Source of the DNA: Delftia tsuruhatensis
GTDB taxonomy: Bacteria; Pseudomonadota; Gammaproteobacteria; Burkholderiales; Burkholderiaceae_C
Direction of reading: 5' to 3'
Assembly: GCF_903815225.1 (NCBI RefSeq)
Contig: NZ_LR813084.1
Span: 248,001 to 312,000 of the forward strand
Length of the DNA: 64,000 nt
The translations under genes were made by a program, and so were the position numbers. This document shows, piece after piece, positions 8,628 through 17,133 of this stretch. The notes under the pieces were generated by a model, which saw only the letters and a list, made by a program, of their open reading frames with translations, was not told where the DNA came from and made no database searches. Each line of letters opens with the position of its first letter. The stretch's first letter is position 1.

Positions 8628-8779
8628 GCAATTCCTCTTGATGGTCCATGTCCGGCCGGGCAGCCGGACGATGGCGCAACTATCCCAGGCCTGCTCGCCC
8701 GCGGCAAGCACCTGCCCGACCTGTGCCTGTAGGCGCAGCGCTTGCCTGTGCCGTGACTCCAGGTCGACGTGGCCGGGCC

Positions 8780-9694
8780 CTAACGGGTGTGTGCAAATGG
8801 CGCCGGCATCTGCAGCTGGGCGACGAAGCGCCGCGCCGCCAGCCCCAAAGGCCGTTCCTTGGACCAGACCCAGTCCACGAACAGCTGCGTGCCGTTGCTG
8901 ATGTTGCACAGCGGAATGCGCAGCAGCCCGCCCGATTGCAGCATGGGCTCGACCACGCTGAACGGCAGCCATCCCCAGCCCAGGCCGGCCGAGATCAGTG
9001 ACAGAGCGGCCAGGTGGCTGTCGGTGCGCCACAACTGGTGCGAGAAAACGAAGCGCGGGTCCGTGTGCGCCAGGTCGCGACTGGCCAGCAGGATCTGGCG
9101 CGTGCCGGCCAGTAGCTCCATGTCCAGGCGCTGCTGGCCATCCGCGCCCAGTTGCTGTGCCAGCGGATGGCGGGCCGACATCACGGCGACCATGGTCTCC
9201 TGGCCCATTTCCTGGAAATCCTCGCGCCCGTCGATGGCCGGGCGCTCGAAGACCAGGGCCAGGTGGGCGCGCCCCGTGTGCAGTTCCTTGAGCGCATCGA
9301 CCTGGGCGGCGACCAGCACCTCCACCTCCAGGCCGGGAAACTCCTCGACCAGGGGCTGCAACGGAGCGGCCCAGGCGGTGGACAGCAGCTCGGGCGCGAT
9401 CACCAGGGTCAGCCGCTCCTCCAGGCCCTGGTGCAGGGCCAGGGCCTGCTGGTTGAGCTGCTGCAGCTGGGCCGCCAGCAGCCGGGCCTGGGGCTCCAGC
9501 GCGCGGGCGGCGGCCGTGGGCTGCGGTTCGCGGCCGCCGCGGTCGAACAGTTGCAGGTCCAGTTCGGCCTCGAGCTGGGCAATGGCCATGCTCACGGCCG
9601 AGGGCACGCGGCCCAGGTGGCGCGCAGCGGCGGAAAACGAGCCGTGGTCCAGCACGGCGAGGAACAACGGCACCTGCTCGGCGGGAAAGGGCAT
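8780..9694 (-). CDS. LysR-family transcriptional regulator, probable regulator of the PACE pump
   Basis: A 304-residue LysR regulator. The N-terminal winged HTH is at about 5-65 (VLDHGSFSAAARHLGRVPSAVSMAIAQLE), with a two-lobed effector domain after about 90. It is divergent from a PACE-family efflux gene, an arrangement known for aceI/aceR-type pairs. The likely job is to activate that pump in response to its substrate. The intergenic region has an ATTGAA-N17-TTCAAT inverted repeat suited to LysR binding. Effector not determinable. Confidence 0.88.
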   Translation of the reverse strand: MPFPAEQVPLFLAVLDHGSFSAAARHLGRVPSAVSMAIAQLEAELDLQLFDRGGREPQPTAAARALEPQARLLAAQLQQLNQQALALHQGLEERLTLVIAPELLSTAWAAPLQPLVEEFPGLEVEVLVAAQVDALKELHTGRAHLALVFERPAIDGREDFQEMGQETMVAVMSARHPLAQQLGADGQQRLDMELLAGTRQILLASRDLAHTDPRFVFSHQLWRTDSHLAALSLISAGLGWGWLPFSVVEPMLQSGGLLRIPLCNISNGTQLFVDWVWSKERPLGLAARRFVAQLQMPAPFAHTR

Positions 9695-9714
9695 GGCGAT
9701 GACCTGTCAGTTTT

Positions 9715-9743
9715 ATTGAAAGATTCTGACTTTAACGTTCAAT
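9715..9743. promoter_or_regulatory. Inverted repeat in LysR/PACE intergenic region
   Basis: ATTGAA at 9715-9720 is mirrored by TTCAAT at 9738-9743, inside the 74-bp gap between the divergent starts. The extent and the T-rich/A-rich ends fit a LysR operator. Autoregulation of the LysR gene plus control of the pump is inference. Confidence 0.45.
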
Positions 9744-9768
9744 TCGAGGCAAATAGACTGCGCCACCT

Positions 9769-10266
9769 ATGACCTTGCAAACAACAAAAATGGGCCTGCA
9801 GGGCCCCAAGCGCAGAGTGGTCTTCGTGACCCTGTACGAGCTGATCGCCATCCTCGCCTCCAGCCTGCTGTTCATGGCCCTGGGCCAGGGCGCCGGGCAT
9901 TCGGGCGGCATGGCGGTCGCGGCCTCCACGCTGGCCATCGCCTGGAACCTGGGCTTCAACTGGCTGTTCGAGCAATGGGAGGCGCGCCAGCGCGTCAAGG
10001 GCCGCTCGGTGCTGCGCCGCGTCGTGCATGCGCTGGGCTTCGAGGGCGGGCTGGCGCTGGTGCTGATCCCGCTGATGGCGTGGTGGTTCGGCGTCTCGCT
10101 GTGGGAGGCCACGGTGATGGAGGCCGGCCTGCTGGTGTTCTTCCTGGTCTACACCTACGTCTTCAACTGGTGCTTCGACCATGTGTTCGGCCTGCCGGCT
10201 TCGGCGGCCGGCCCCGCCGTGGCCACCGGCCAGGGCGTTCAGGGGGCGTCGGCCTGCAGCAGCTGA
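9769..10266 (+). CDS. PACE-family multidrug/biocide efflux transporter
   Basis: A 165-residue inner-membrane protein with four predicted helices arranged as two tandem bacterial transmembrane pair domains. The repeat signatures are RRVVFVTLYELIAI (about 16-29) and the matching RRVVHALGFEGGLAL (about 83-97). Each repeat ends in an aromatic-rich segment: NLGFNWLFEQW and VFNWCFDHVFGLP. PACE pumps (AceI prototype) export biocides such as chlorhexidine or small polyamines using the proton gradient. The position opposite a LysR gene supports the call. Its last 28 bp overlap the convergent response-regulator gene. Confidence 0.88.
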   Translation: MTLQTTKMGLQGPKRRVVFVTLYELIAILASSLLFMALGQGAGHSGGMAVAASTLAIAWNLGFNWLFEQWEARQRVKGRSVLRRVVHALGFEGGLALVLIPLMAWWFGVSLWEATVMEAGLLVFFLVYTYVFNWCFDHVFGLPASAAGPAVATGQGVQGASACSS

Positions 10267-11156
10267 CCGGCCACGGCGGCGGCGGCCGTGCGTGTCTCCA
10301 CCCCCAGTTTCTCGAAGATGTGCTCCAGGTGCTTGTTCACCGTGCGCGGGCTCATGCCCAGGATGTCGGCGATGTCGCGGTTGGTCTTGCCCTTGCTCAG
10401 CCATGACAGCACCTCGGTCTCGCGCGGGGTGAGCGCCACCTGCTGCAGCGTGCGCGAGGCCCGGGCCTGGGGCGCGGCATGGCTGAGCAGCAGCATGGAT
10501 TCGCCCAGGCCGCCCGCGCCCATGTGGCGGGCCAGCAGCTGGCGGCCATCGGCCAGGTCCAGCGCCTGCTGGCCCTCCCGCCGGGCACGGGCCAGCCAGG
10601 CGCCGGCCGAGGCCTGGGCAAAGGCCTCCTCCAGCCAGCGCGAGGCCTGGGGCGAGCGCCAGGCAATGCGGTCCTGGCCGTCGAGCATCACCACCCCCAG
10701 CCCGGCCACGTCCACGGCCTCCTGCGCCTGGCGCGTGGCGCGGGCATTGCGCACATGGGTGGCCAGGCGCACCAGCACCTCGGGAATGCGCAGGGGCTTG
10801 ACCACGTAGTCCACGCCGCCGCTGGCAAAGCCCTCGACGATCTGCTCGGTATCGGACAGCCCGGTCATGAAGACCACGGGCACATGGGACCAGGCCGGCG
10901 TGGCCTTGATGCGGCGGCACAGCGTGAAGCCGTCCATGCCCGGCATCACGGCGTCCAGCAGCACGCCATCGGGCACGGTCAGCGCGAAGCGCTGCAGCGC
11001 CTCGTCGGCGTCGCGGGCCGCGAGCACGGTGTAGCCCTCGGCGGCCAGGGCCTCGCACAGCATGCGCAGGCTGTCCAGCGCGTCGTCCACGACCAGGATC
11101 ACGTGGGCGTTGGGGGTGTCTGTCGTCATCTCCGGTCTCTCTGGGTTCTCATTCAT
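10239..11156 (-). CDS. Response regulator (REC plus LuxR-type HTH), partner of the permease-kinase
   Basis: A 305-residue two-domain regulator with an extended linker. The REC domain is at about 18-135, with acidic pocket Asp24/Asp25, phospho-acceptor Asp68 in GVLLDAVMPGMDG, Thr98 and Lys120. A PAS-like or unassigned linker spans about 145-235. The C-terminal NarL/LuxR HTH (ALTPRETEVLSWLSKGKTNR to about 290) binds DNA. It overlaps the 3' end of the hybrid kinase gene by 8 bp if the start is ATG 11156. An alternative is ATG 11129. Coupling to the kinase and the adjacent amide operon suggests it activates that operon, probably through the 14677-14692 palindrome. Confidence 0.88.
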   Translation of the reverse strand: MNENPERPEMTTDTPNAHVILVVDDALDSLRMLCEALAAEGYTVLAARDADEALQRFALTVPDGVLLDAVMPGMDGFTLCRRIKATPAWSHVPVVFMTGLSDTEQIVEGFASGGVDYVVKPLRIPEVLVRLATHVRNARATRQAQEAVDVAGLGVVMLDGQDRIAWRSPQASRWLEEAFAQASAGAWLARARREGQQALDLADGRQLLARHMGAGGLGESMLLLSHAAPQARASRTLQQVALTPRETEVLSWLSKGKTNRDIADILGMSPRTVNKHLEHIFEKLGVETRTAAAAVAGQLLQADAP

Positions 11157-14100
11157 CGGCATCTTCCTCCTCGGGCTGGGGCAGCAGGCGCGCCAGTGCA
11201 TCGAAATCGAAGCGGTCGGCGCAGGCCTGCAGCGCATCGATCAGCGCGGCCTGTGCGGGCGCCTGCTGGCGGGCCTGGCGCAGGCGTTCGCGCAGGGCCG
11301 TGGCCTGGCCCGAGCGTGCAAGCCGCACCAGGTCTGCGCGCAGCTCGGCGGCGAGGGGCTCGGGCGCGGCCCGGGGCTGCGTGGCGTGCGGCGCGGGCCG
11401 CGGCAGCAGGGGGGGCGGACGGTTGTCGCGCACCCATTCGAGCTGCAGCACGCGCCCCAGGGCCTGCAGCAGCTCGGACTCGATCACCGGCTTGGCCACG
11501 AAGCCCTGGCACTGCGCATCGGCCAGGCGCGGCGGTTCGTTGTCGAACAGGTTGGCCGAGACGAAGACCACGGGAAGTTGCTGCGCGCTCCAGCGCGCGC
11601 GCAACAGGCTTGCGGTCTGCCAGCCGTCCAGGTCGTCCATGCTGATGTCCAGCAGCACCAGGTCGGGCAGGCCCTGCTCCACGATCTCCAGGCATTCGCG
11701 GCCACTGGCCGCTTCCCTGATCTCGAAGCCCAGCGGCAGCAGCAGGCCGGCCAGCAACTGGCGCTGCAAGGGCTGGTCGTCCACCACGAGCAGGGTGCGC
11801 CGGGGCGCCAGGTAGCCGATGACGCTGTGCAGCGTGGAGGCCGCGCCGGGCGCCAGCCAGGCGGGATCGGGCGCCATGTCGGGCAGGTACAGGCGCACGG
11901 TGAAGCAGCTGCCCTGGCCGGGCGTGCTGCTGAGCGTGAGCTGCCCGCCCATCAGCTCGGTCAGCAGGTGGGTGATGGTCAGGCCCAGGCCCGTGCCGGT
12001 CTCGCTGACGCGGCGTCCCGCGGCGCCGCGCTCGAAGGGAACGAAGATGCGCTCCAGGTCCTGGGGCTCGATGCCGATGCCGGTGTCGATGACCTCGATG
12101 CGCGAGACATGGGGGCGAAAGTCCATGCGCAGCCGTACCTCGCCCTGTTGTGTGAAGCGCACGGCGTTGGACAGCAGGTTGATGAGGATCTGGCGCAGCC
12201 GCTTGGCGTCGGCACGCACCCAGCGCGGCATGCTGCCCAGGGTCTCGACCGCGAACCGCAGGCCCTTGGCCTGGGCCTGCTGGCGCATCATGGCCTCGAT
12301 GCTGTCGATCAGCTCCGGCAGGGGCAGGGGGGCCAGGTCCAGGCGCAGGCGTCCGGCCTCGATGCTGGCCAGTTCCAGCGAGTCGTCGATCAGCGCGCGC
12401 AGGTGCTGGCCGCTGTGCTGCATGGTGGACAGGGTCTCGCGCACGCGGCCATCGACCTCGGGGCTCTTGAGCAGGATCTGGGTGTAGCCCAGGATGCTGT
12501 TGAGCGGCGAGCGCAGCTCATGCGTCATGCCCGCCACATAGCGCGTCTTGGCCTGGCTGGCCTGCTCGGCATGGTCCTTGGCGGCCTGCAGCTCGGCATC
12601 GGTGCGCTTGTGCGCGGCGATTTCCTGGAGCAGCAGCTGGGTCTGCCGCTCGGACTCGTCCTGGGCCATGCGGCGGCTGTCGGTGCTCAGCACCACCCAC
12701 CAGGCGGCCACGGCGCACAGCAGGGCCAGCAGCGCGAAGACCTTCAGGAAGGGCAGCTGCAGCGCATTGCCCTGGGCGTGCAGGCTTTCCTGCATGTAGA
12801 CCACGCCCACCATGAAGGCCATCACGGCGCACAGCGACAGCATCACCACCAGGTACTGGCCGATGCGGAAATTGACCTTGGTGGCCCAGCGCGGCGGCAG
12901 CAGGGCCGAGGCCAGGGCGCGCAGCTGCTCGCCCGCGCGCGAGCCGCTCTTGCAGCGGTCGTGGCAGCGCGACTCCAGCGTGCAGCACAGCGAGCAGATG
13001 GGCGCGCCATAGGCCGGGCAGCGCGCCATGTCCTCGGACTCGAAGCGCTTCTGGCAGACCGCGCACTGCACCATCTCGCCAGGCTGCCAGCCCGCGTGGG
13101 CGGGCCGGGCGATGTAGTAGCGGCCCCGCGTGGCCCAGGCCAGCAGCGGCGACAGCAGCAGGGACAGGGCCAGCGCGATGAAGGGCGAGAAGGCGGCCGC
13201 CACCTCCCCCAGCAGGCCCGCGTAGGCGCAGCTGGCCACGACGGCTGCCAGCAGCATGGCGCCCAGGCCCACCGGGTTGAAGTCGTAGAGGTGGGCGCGG
13301 CGGAACTCGATGCCGGGCGGGCTCAGGCCCAGCGGCTTGTTGATGACCAGGTCGGCCACCAGGGCGCCCACCCAGGCGATGGCCACGTTGCTGTAGATGG
13401 CCAGCACCTTCTCCAGGGCGCCGAAAACGCCCAGGCTCATCAGCAAGGTTGCGATCACCACGTTGAACACCAGCCAGACCACGCGGCCCGGATGGCTGCG
13501 CGTGATGCGCGCGAAGAAGTTGGACCAGGCCAGCGAGCCCGCGTAGGCATTGGTCAGGTTGATCTTGATCTGCGAGACCACGACGAAGACCACGGTGACC
13601 GCCACGGCCATGCCCGGCAGGCCCACGGCCTGCAGCAGCTGGCGAAATCCGGCCAGGAACATCTGCGTGGGCTCGGCCGCGCGCGTGGCGTCCACGGCCT
13701 CCAGCTGCATGGCCGCGAAGGCCAGGAAGGCGCCCGCGGCCATCTTGAGCATGCCCATGACGATCCAGCCCGGACCCGCCACCAGCACCGCGCCCCACCA
13801 GCGCAGCCGGTTGGCGCGCGTGCGCGGCGGCAGAAAGCGCAGGAAATCCACCTGCTCGCCGATCTGCACCACCAGGGCGAAGATCACGGCCGCCGCCGCG
13901 CCGAACATCAGCGGGTCGAACTGGCTGCTGCCCGAGCGCAGGCCCGACAGCCCCGCGAAGTCGCGGTACAGCTGGGGCTGGGCCAGCGCGAACCAGACGA
14001 AGGGCAGCACCAGCAGGAACAGCCACAGCGGCTGGGTCCAGGCCTGCAGGCGCGAGATCAGCGTGATGCCGCGCATGGCCAGCGGGATGATGATCAGCGC

Positions 14101-14595
14101 CGACAGCACGTAGCACCATTCCAGCGGCCAGTCCACCACCAGCTGCAGGGCCAGCGCCATGATGGCCGCCTCCAGCGCGAACAGGATGAAGGTGAACACC
14201 GCGTAGATCAGCGAGGTGATGGTCGAGCCCAGGTAGCCGAAGCCCGCGCCGCGCGTGAGCAGGTCCATGTCCAGCCCGTAGCGTGCCGCGCACACGGCGA
14301 TGGGCAGCCCCGTGAGAAAGATCACCAGGCCCACGGCCAGGATGGCCCACATGGCGTTGGCGAAGCCGTAGTTCAGCGCGATGGCGCCGCCGATGGCCTC
14401 CAGCGCCAGGAAGGACAGCGAGCCGAAGGCCGTGTTGGCCACGCGCCACTCGCTCCAGCGCCGAAAGCTCCTGGGGGTGTAGCGCAGCGCGTAGTCCTCC
14501 ATGGATTCGTCGGCCACCCAGGCGTTGTATTCGCGCCTGAACCGGAAGATGGTCTGCGGCGCGGTCGGGGTGTCGGCGGGGCTGGAGGAGTGCAT
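11149..14595 (-). CDS. NCS1-like permease/hybrid histidine kinase fusion
   Basis: A 1148-residue inner-membrane sensor. Residues about 45-490 form a multi-helix domain resembling nucleobase:cation symporter-1 permeases (EAIGGAIALNYGFANAMWA, QIKINLTNAYAGSLAWSNFF). A soluble cysteine cluster follows (Cys511, 514, 526, 534, 537, 538, 544, 548). Two more membrane segments lie at about 575-640, then a coiled linker. The HisKA box MTHELRSPLNSILGY has His692. The HATPase boxes are INLLSNAVRF, DTGIGIE and TGTGLGL, and the receiver has Asp983 and Lys1035. A possible His-phosphotransfer-like tail is not confirmed. It starts at ATG 14595, since the longer frame uses TTG. The layout parallels transporter-coupled kinases such as CbrA/CrbS, which use an SLC5 module instead. 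The adjacent operon suggests urea or short amides as the signal. Confidence 0.88.
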   Translation of the reverse strand: MHSSSPADTPTAPQTIFRFRREYNAWVADESMEDYALRYTPRSFRRWSEWRVANTAFGSLSFLALEAIGGAIALNYGFANAMWAILAVGLVIFLTGLPIAVCAARYGLDMDLLTRGAGFGYLGSTITSLIYAVFTFILFALEAAIMALALQLVVDWPLEWCYVLSALIIIPLAMRGITLISRLQAWTQPLWLFLLVLPFVWFALAQPQLYRDFAGLSGLRSGSSQFDPLMFGAAAAVIFALVVQIGEQVDFLRFLPPRTRANRLRWWGAVLVAGPGWIVMGMLKMAAGAFLAFAAMQLEAVDATRAAEPTQMFLAGFRQLLQAVGLPGMAVAVTVVFVVVSQIKINLTNAYAGSLAWSNFFARITRSHPGRVVWLVFNVVIATLLMSLGVFGALEKVLAIYSNVAIAWVGALVADLVINKPLGLSPPGIEFRRAHLYDFNPVGLGAMLLAAVVASCAYAGLLGEVAAAFSPFIALALSLLLSPLLAWATRGRYYIARPAHAGWQPGEMVQCAVCQKRFESEDMARCPAYGAPICSLCCTLESRCHDRCKSGSRAGEQLRALASALLPPRWATKVNFRIGQYLVVMLSLCAVMAFMVGVVYMQESLHAQGNALQLPFLKVFALLALLCAVAAWWVVLSTDSRRMAQDESERQTQLLLQEIAAHKRTDAELQAAKDHAEQASQAKTRYVAGMTHELRSPLNSILGYTQILLKSPEVDGRVRETLSTMQHSGQHLRALIDDSLELASIEAGRLRLDLAPLPLPELIDSIEAMMRQQAQAKGLRFAVETLGSMPRWVRADAKRLRQILINLLSNAVRFTQQGEVRLRMDFRPHVSRIEVIDTGIGIEPQDLERIFVPFERGAAGRRVSETGTGLGLTITHLLTELMGGQLTLSSTPGQGSCFTVRLYLPDMAPDPAWLAPGAASTLHSVIGYLAPRRTLLVVDDQPLQRQLLAGLLLPLGFEIREAASGRECLEIVEQGLPDLVLLDISMDDLDGWQTASLLRARWSAQQLPVVFVSANLFDNEPPRLADAQCQGFVAKPVIESELLQALGRVLQLEWVRDNRPPPLLPRPAPHATQPRAAPEPLAAELRADLVRLARSGQATALRERLRQARQQAPAQAALIDALQACADRFDFDALARLLPQPEEEDADE

Positions 14596-14676
14596 GCCCA
14601 GCACTAGCAAGAAACGTGCAGGGCCAATGGTGGCGAGGCCTGCGGGCCCGCTGCCCGGTGTGCGTACGCAGGGTGC

Positions 14677-14692
14677 TACGTCAATTGACGTA
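14677..14692. promoter_or_regulatory. Perfect 16-bp palindrome, candidate operator of the amide operon
   Basis: TACGTCAATTGACGTA is perfectly self-complementary. It lies 16 bp beyond the first base of another perfect palindrome, TGCGTACGCA (14661-14670), in the region between the divergent kinase gene and amide operon. It is centred about 43 bp upstream of the start expected from the -10 hexamer at 14716, the classical place for an activator touching RNA polymerase. LuxR-type response regulators bind such dyads, so assignment to the adjacent regulator is inference from position. Confidence 0.6.
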
Positions 14693-14715
14693 TGGGCGGC
14701 GGCAAGGGTTGTTCC

Positions 14716-14721
14716 TAATCT
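14716..14721 (+). promoter_or_regulatory. Probable -10 element of the amide/urea operon
   Basis: TAATCT lies 80 bp upstream of the operon's first ATG (14801). No good -35 hexamer sits 16-18 bp upstream. Instead the 16-bp palindrome covers that position, which fits an activator-dependent promoter. Confidence 0.4.
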
Positions 14722-14800
14722 TCACCCCATGGCGGAAACAAGCCGTAACCGCAGCGACCCCTTCCCGATCACCCAACGCCATCCTGACAGGAGAGTCACC

Positions 14801-16064
14801 ATGAGCCACCCCTCCGACCCCCGCCCCCGGTTCCGCCACCCCGGAGCTGGGCCGCCGCCGCGTCCTGCAGGCGCTTGGCGCCGCCTCGGTGGCGGGCCTG
14901 CCCGCCTGGTCCTTCGCCCAGCCCACGGCCCAGGTCAACACCACCAAGCTGGCCGTGACCGACACCGAGGTCGTCGTCGGCCAGCTGCATTCGGCCACGG
15001 GCACCATGGCGATTTCCGAGACCGGCTCCATCCAGGCCGAGCAGCTGGCCATCGACCAGATCAATGCCATGGGCGGTGTGCTGGGCCGCAAGATCCGCGT
15101 GATCAAGGAAGACGGCGCCTCCGACTGGCCCACCTTCGCGGAGAAGTCCAAGAAGCTGCTGATCAACGACCGCTGCGCCGCCGTCTTCGGCTGCTGGACC
15201 AGCGCCTCGCGCAAGGCCGTGCTGCCGGTGTTCGAGAAGGAAAACGGCCTGCTGTACTACCCCACCTTCTACGAGGGCCTGGAGCAGTCCAAGAACGTGA
15301 TCTACACGGGCCAGGAAGCCACCCAGCAGATCCTGTACAGCCTGGACTGGGCCAAGGCCGAGAAGAAGGCCAAGACCTTCTTCCTGATCGGCTCGGACTA
15401 CATCTGGCCGCGCACCTCGATGAAGATCGCGCGCAAGCACATCGAGAACTTCCAGAACGGCAAGGTCGTCGGCGAGGAGTACTACCCGCTGGGCAGCACC
15501 AACTTCGGCTCGCTGGTCAACAAGATCAAGCTGCAAAAGCCGGACTGCATCTTCGTGGCCGTGGTGGGCGGCTCCAACGTGGCCTTCTACAAGGCGCTCA
15601 AGGCCGCGGGCATCACGGGCGACAAGCAATTGCTGGTCACGCTGTCGGTCACCGAGGACGAGATGACCGGCGTGGGCGGCGAGAACTTCGCGGGCTTCTA
15701 TTCCTCGATGAAGTACTTCCAGACGCTGGACAACGAGAACAACAAGAAGTTCGTGGCCGCCTTCAAGGCCAAGTACGGCCCCAATGCCGTCATCGGCGAC
15801 GTGACCCAGGCCGGCTACCTGGGCCCCTGGCTGTGGAAGGCAGCCGTGGAAAAGGCCAAGAGCTTCGACGTGGACAAGGTGGTCGCCGCCTCGCCGGGGC
15901 TGGAGCTCAAGACCGCGCCCGAAGGCTACGTGAAGGTGGATGCCAACCACCACCTGTGGAGCAAGTCGCGCATCGCCGTGGGGCAGCCGGACGGCACGTT
16001 CAAGGTGGTTTCCGAGTCCCCCGAACTCATCAAACCCGATCCCTTCCCCAAAGGCTACCAATAA
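14801..16064 (+). CDS. urtA: Urea/short-chain amide ABC transporter substrate-binding protein, apparent frameshift in signal peptide
   Basis: The mature part (from about 14920; NTTKLAVTDTEVVVGQLHSATG...) is a full UrtA/FmdD-type periplasmic receptor, including GCWTSASRKAVLPVFE and YYPLGSTNFGSLVNKIK. Its Tat signal (GRRRVLQALGAASVAGLPAW) is in the same frame, but that frame has no ATG. The only well-placed ATG with a good ribosome-binding site (AGGAGAG, ATG 14801) is one base out of phase. Removing one C from a C-run at 14818-14822, 14824-14828 or 14839-14842 would join ATG and Tat signal into a 420-residue protein. This is either a sequencing error in a C-rich stretch or a real frameshift. 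A GTG at 14889 would lose the twin-arginine region. Confidence 0.85.
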
Positions 16065-16172
16065 GGCCTGGCCTCCAGGCCGGTGATGCGCAGCGGCCCG
16101 CCGCCTGGTGGGCGGGCCGCCGCATGGACCGTTTTTCCCTTCCCCGACTGGCTTGCGCGCAGGAGCAGCACC

Positions 16173-17087
16173 ATGAGTTTTTCCGACATGATGAACATCG
16201 GCCTGATGCAGGGCTTCGCGGGGCTGAGCCTGTTTGCCGTGCTGCTGCTGATGGGCCTGGGCCTGGCCATCATCTTTGGCCAGATGGGCGTGATCAACAT
16301 GGCGCATGGCGAGTTCATGACCATCGGCGCCTACACCATCTACCTGGGCTCCACGCTCACGGCGCAGCACGCGCCCGAGTTCATGCCCTACTACTTCCCG
16401 CTGGCCATCGTGGCCGCCTTCCTGTTCGCCTTCGCGGCCGGCTGGCTGGTGGAGTGGGGGCTGATCCGCCACCTCTACAAGCGCCCGCTGGACACGCTGC
16501 TGGCCACCTGGGGCGTGAGCCTGGCGCTGCAGCAGTGCTTTCGCACCTTCATCGGCCCCAAGGAAGTCAGCCCCACCCTGCCGGACTGGCTGATGGGCTC
16601 GTGGGCGCCGGCCGAGGGGCTGGACATCCCCATCAACGGCCTGTTCGTGCTGGCGCTGACCGTGGTGGTCACGGCCGGCGTGCTGATCGCGCTGCACAAG
16701 AGCCGCTGGGGCCTGCGCGTGCGTGCCACGGTCAGCAACCGCGTGATGGCCAATGCCATCGGCATCGACACCAAGAAAACCGACCGCCTGACCTTTGCCA
16801 TCGGCTGCGGCATCGCAGGCGTGGCGGGCGCGGCCTTCACCACCATCGGCTCCACCGGCCCCACCTCGGGCTCGCTGTACATCGTGGACGCCTTCCTGGT
16901 CGTCACCTTCGGCGGCGCGGCCAGCCTGCTGGGCACCGTGGTCTCGGCCTTCGGCATCGCCCAGACCCAGTCCATCACCGAGTTCTTCATGGCCGGCTCC
17001 ATGGCCAAGGTGATCACGCTGTCCCTGATCGTGCTCATCCTGATGGTGCGTCCGCAAGGGCTGTTCGCTTCCAAGGTCCGCCGCTGA
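16173..17087 (+). CDS. urtB: Urea/amide ABC transporter permease (LivH/UrtB type)
   Basis: A 304-residue inner-membrane permease of the branched-chain amino acid type (HAAT family), with about eight helices. Family segments include LAIIFGQMGVINMAHGEFM, IGAYTIYL, RVMANAIGIDTKKTDRLTF and the C-terminal VLILMVRPQGLFASKVRR. It starts at ATG 16173, and the long frame before it is non-conserved. It would pair with the next gene product as a heterodimer importing urea or short-chain amides. The order in the operon equals that of fmdDEF/urtABCDE systems. Confidence 0.9.
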   Translation: MSFSDMMNIGLMQGFAGLSLFAVLLLMGLGLAIIFGQMGVINMAHGEFMTIGAYTIYLGSTLTAQHAPEFMPYYFPLAIVAAFLFAFAAGWLVEWGLIRHLYKRPLDTLLATWGVSLALQQCFRTFIGPKEVSPTLPDWLMGSWAPAEGLDIPINGLFVLALTVVVTAGVLIALHKSRWGLRVRATVSNRVMANAIGIDTKKTDRLTFAIGCGIAGVAGAAFTTIGSTGPTSGSLYIVDAFLVVTFGGAASLLGTVVSAFGIAQTQSITEFFMAGSMAKVITLSLIVLILMVRPQGLFASKVRR

Positions 17088-17133
17088 TCCGGCGCCGCCC
17101 CTCGATTTCCCCAGAGTTCACCGGAGTCTTTCC

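Noticed and set aside
11149..14595. Stand-alone cytosine/allantoin permease followed by a separate kinase
   Set aside because: One uninterrupted frame runs from permease helices through HisKA, HATPase and receiver with no internal stop or restart signal.
11062..14607. Open frame of about 1180 codons opposite the hybrid kinase
   Set aside because: Low-complexity Gln/Gly/His-rich translation. The kinase on the other strand has all catalytic boxes.
14801..14900. urtA as a dead pseudogene
   Set aside because: Only a single-base phase problem in a C-rich stretch. The other about 390 codons and the Tat signal are intact, so I keep it as a gene with an apparent frameshift.
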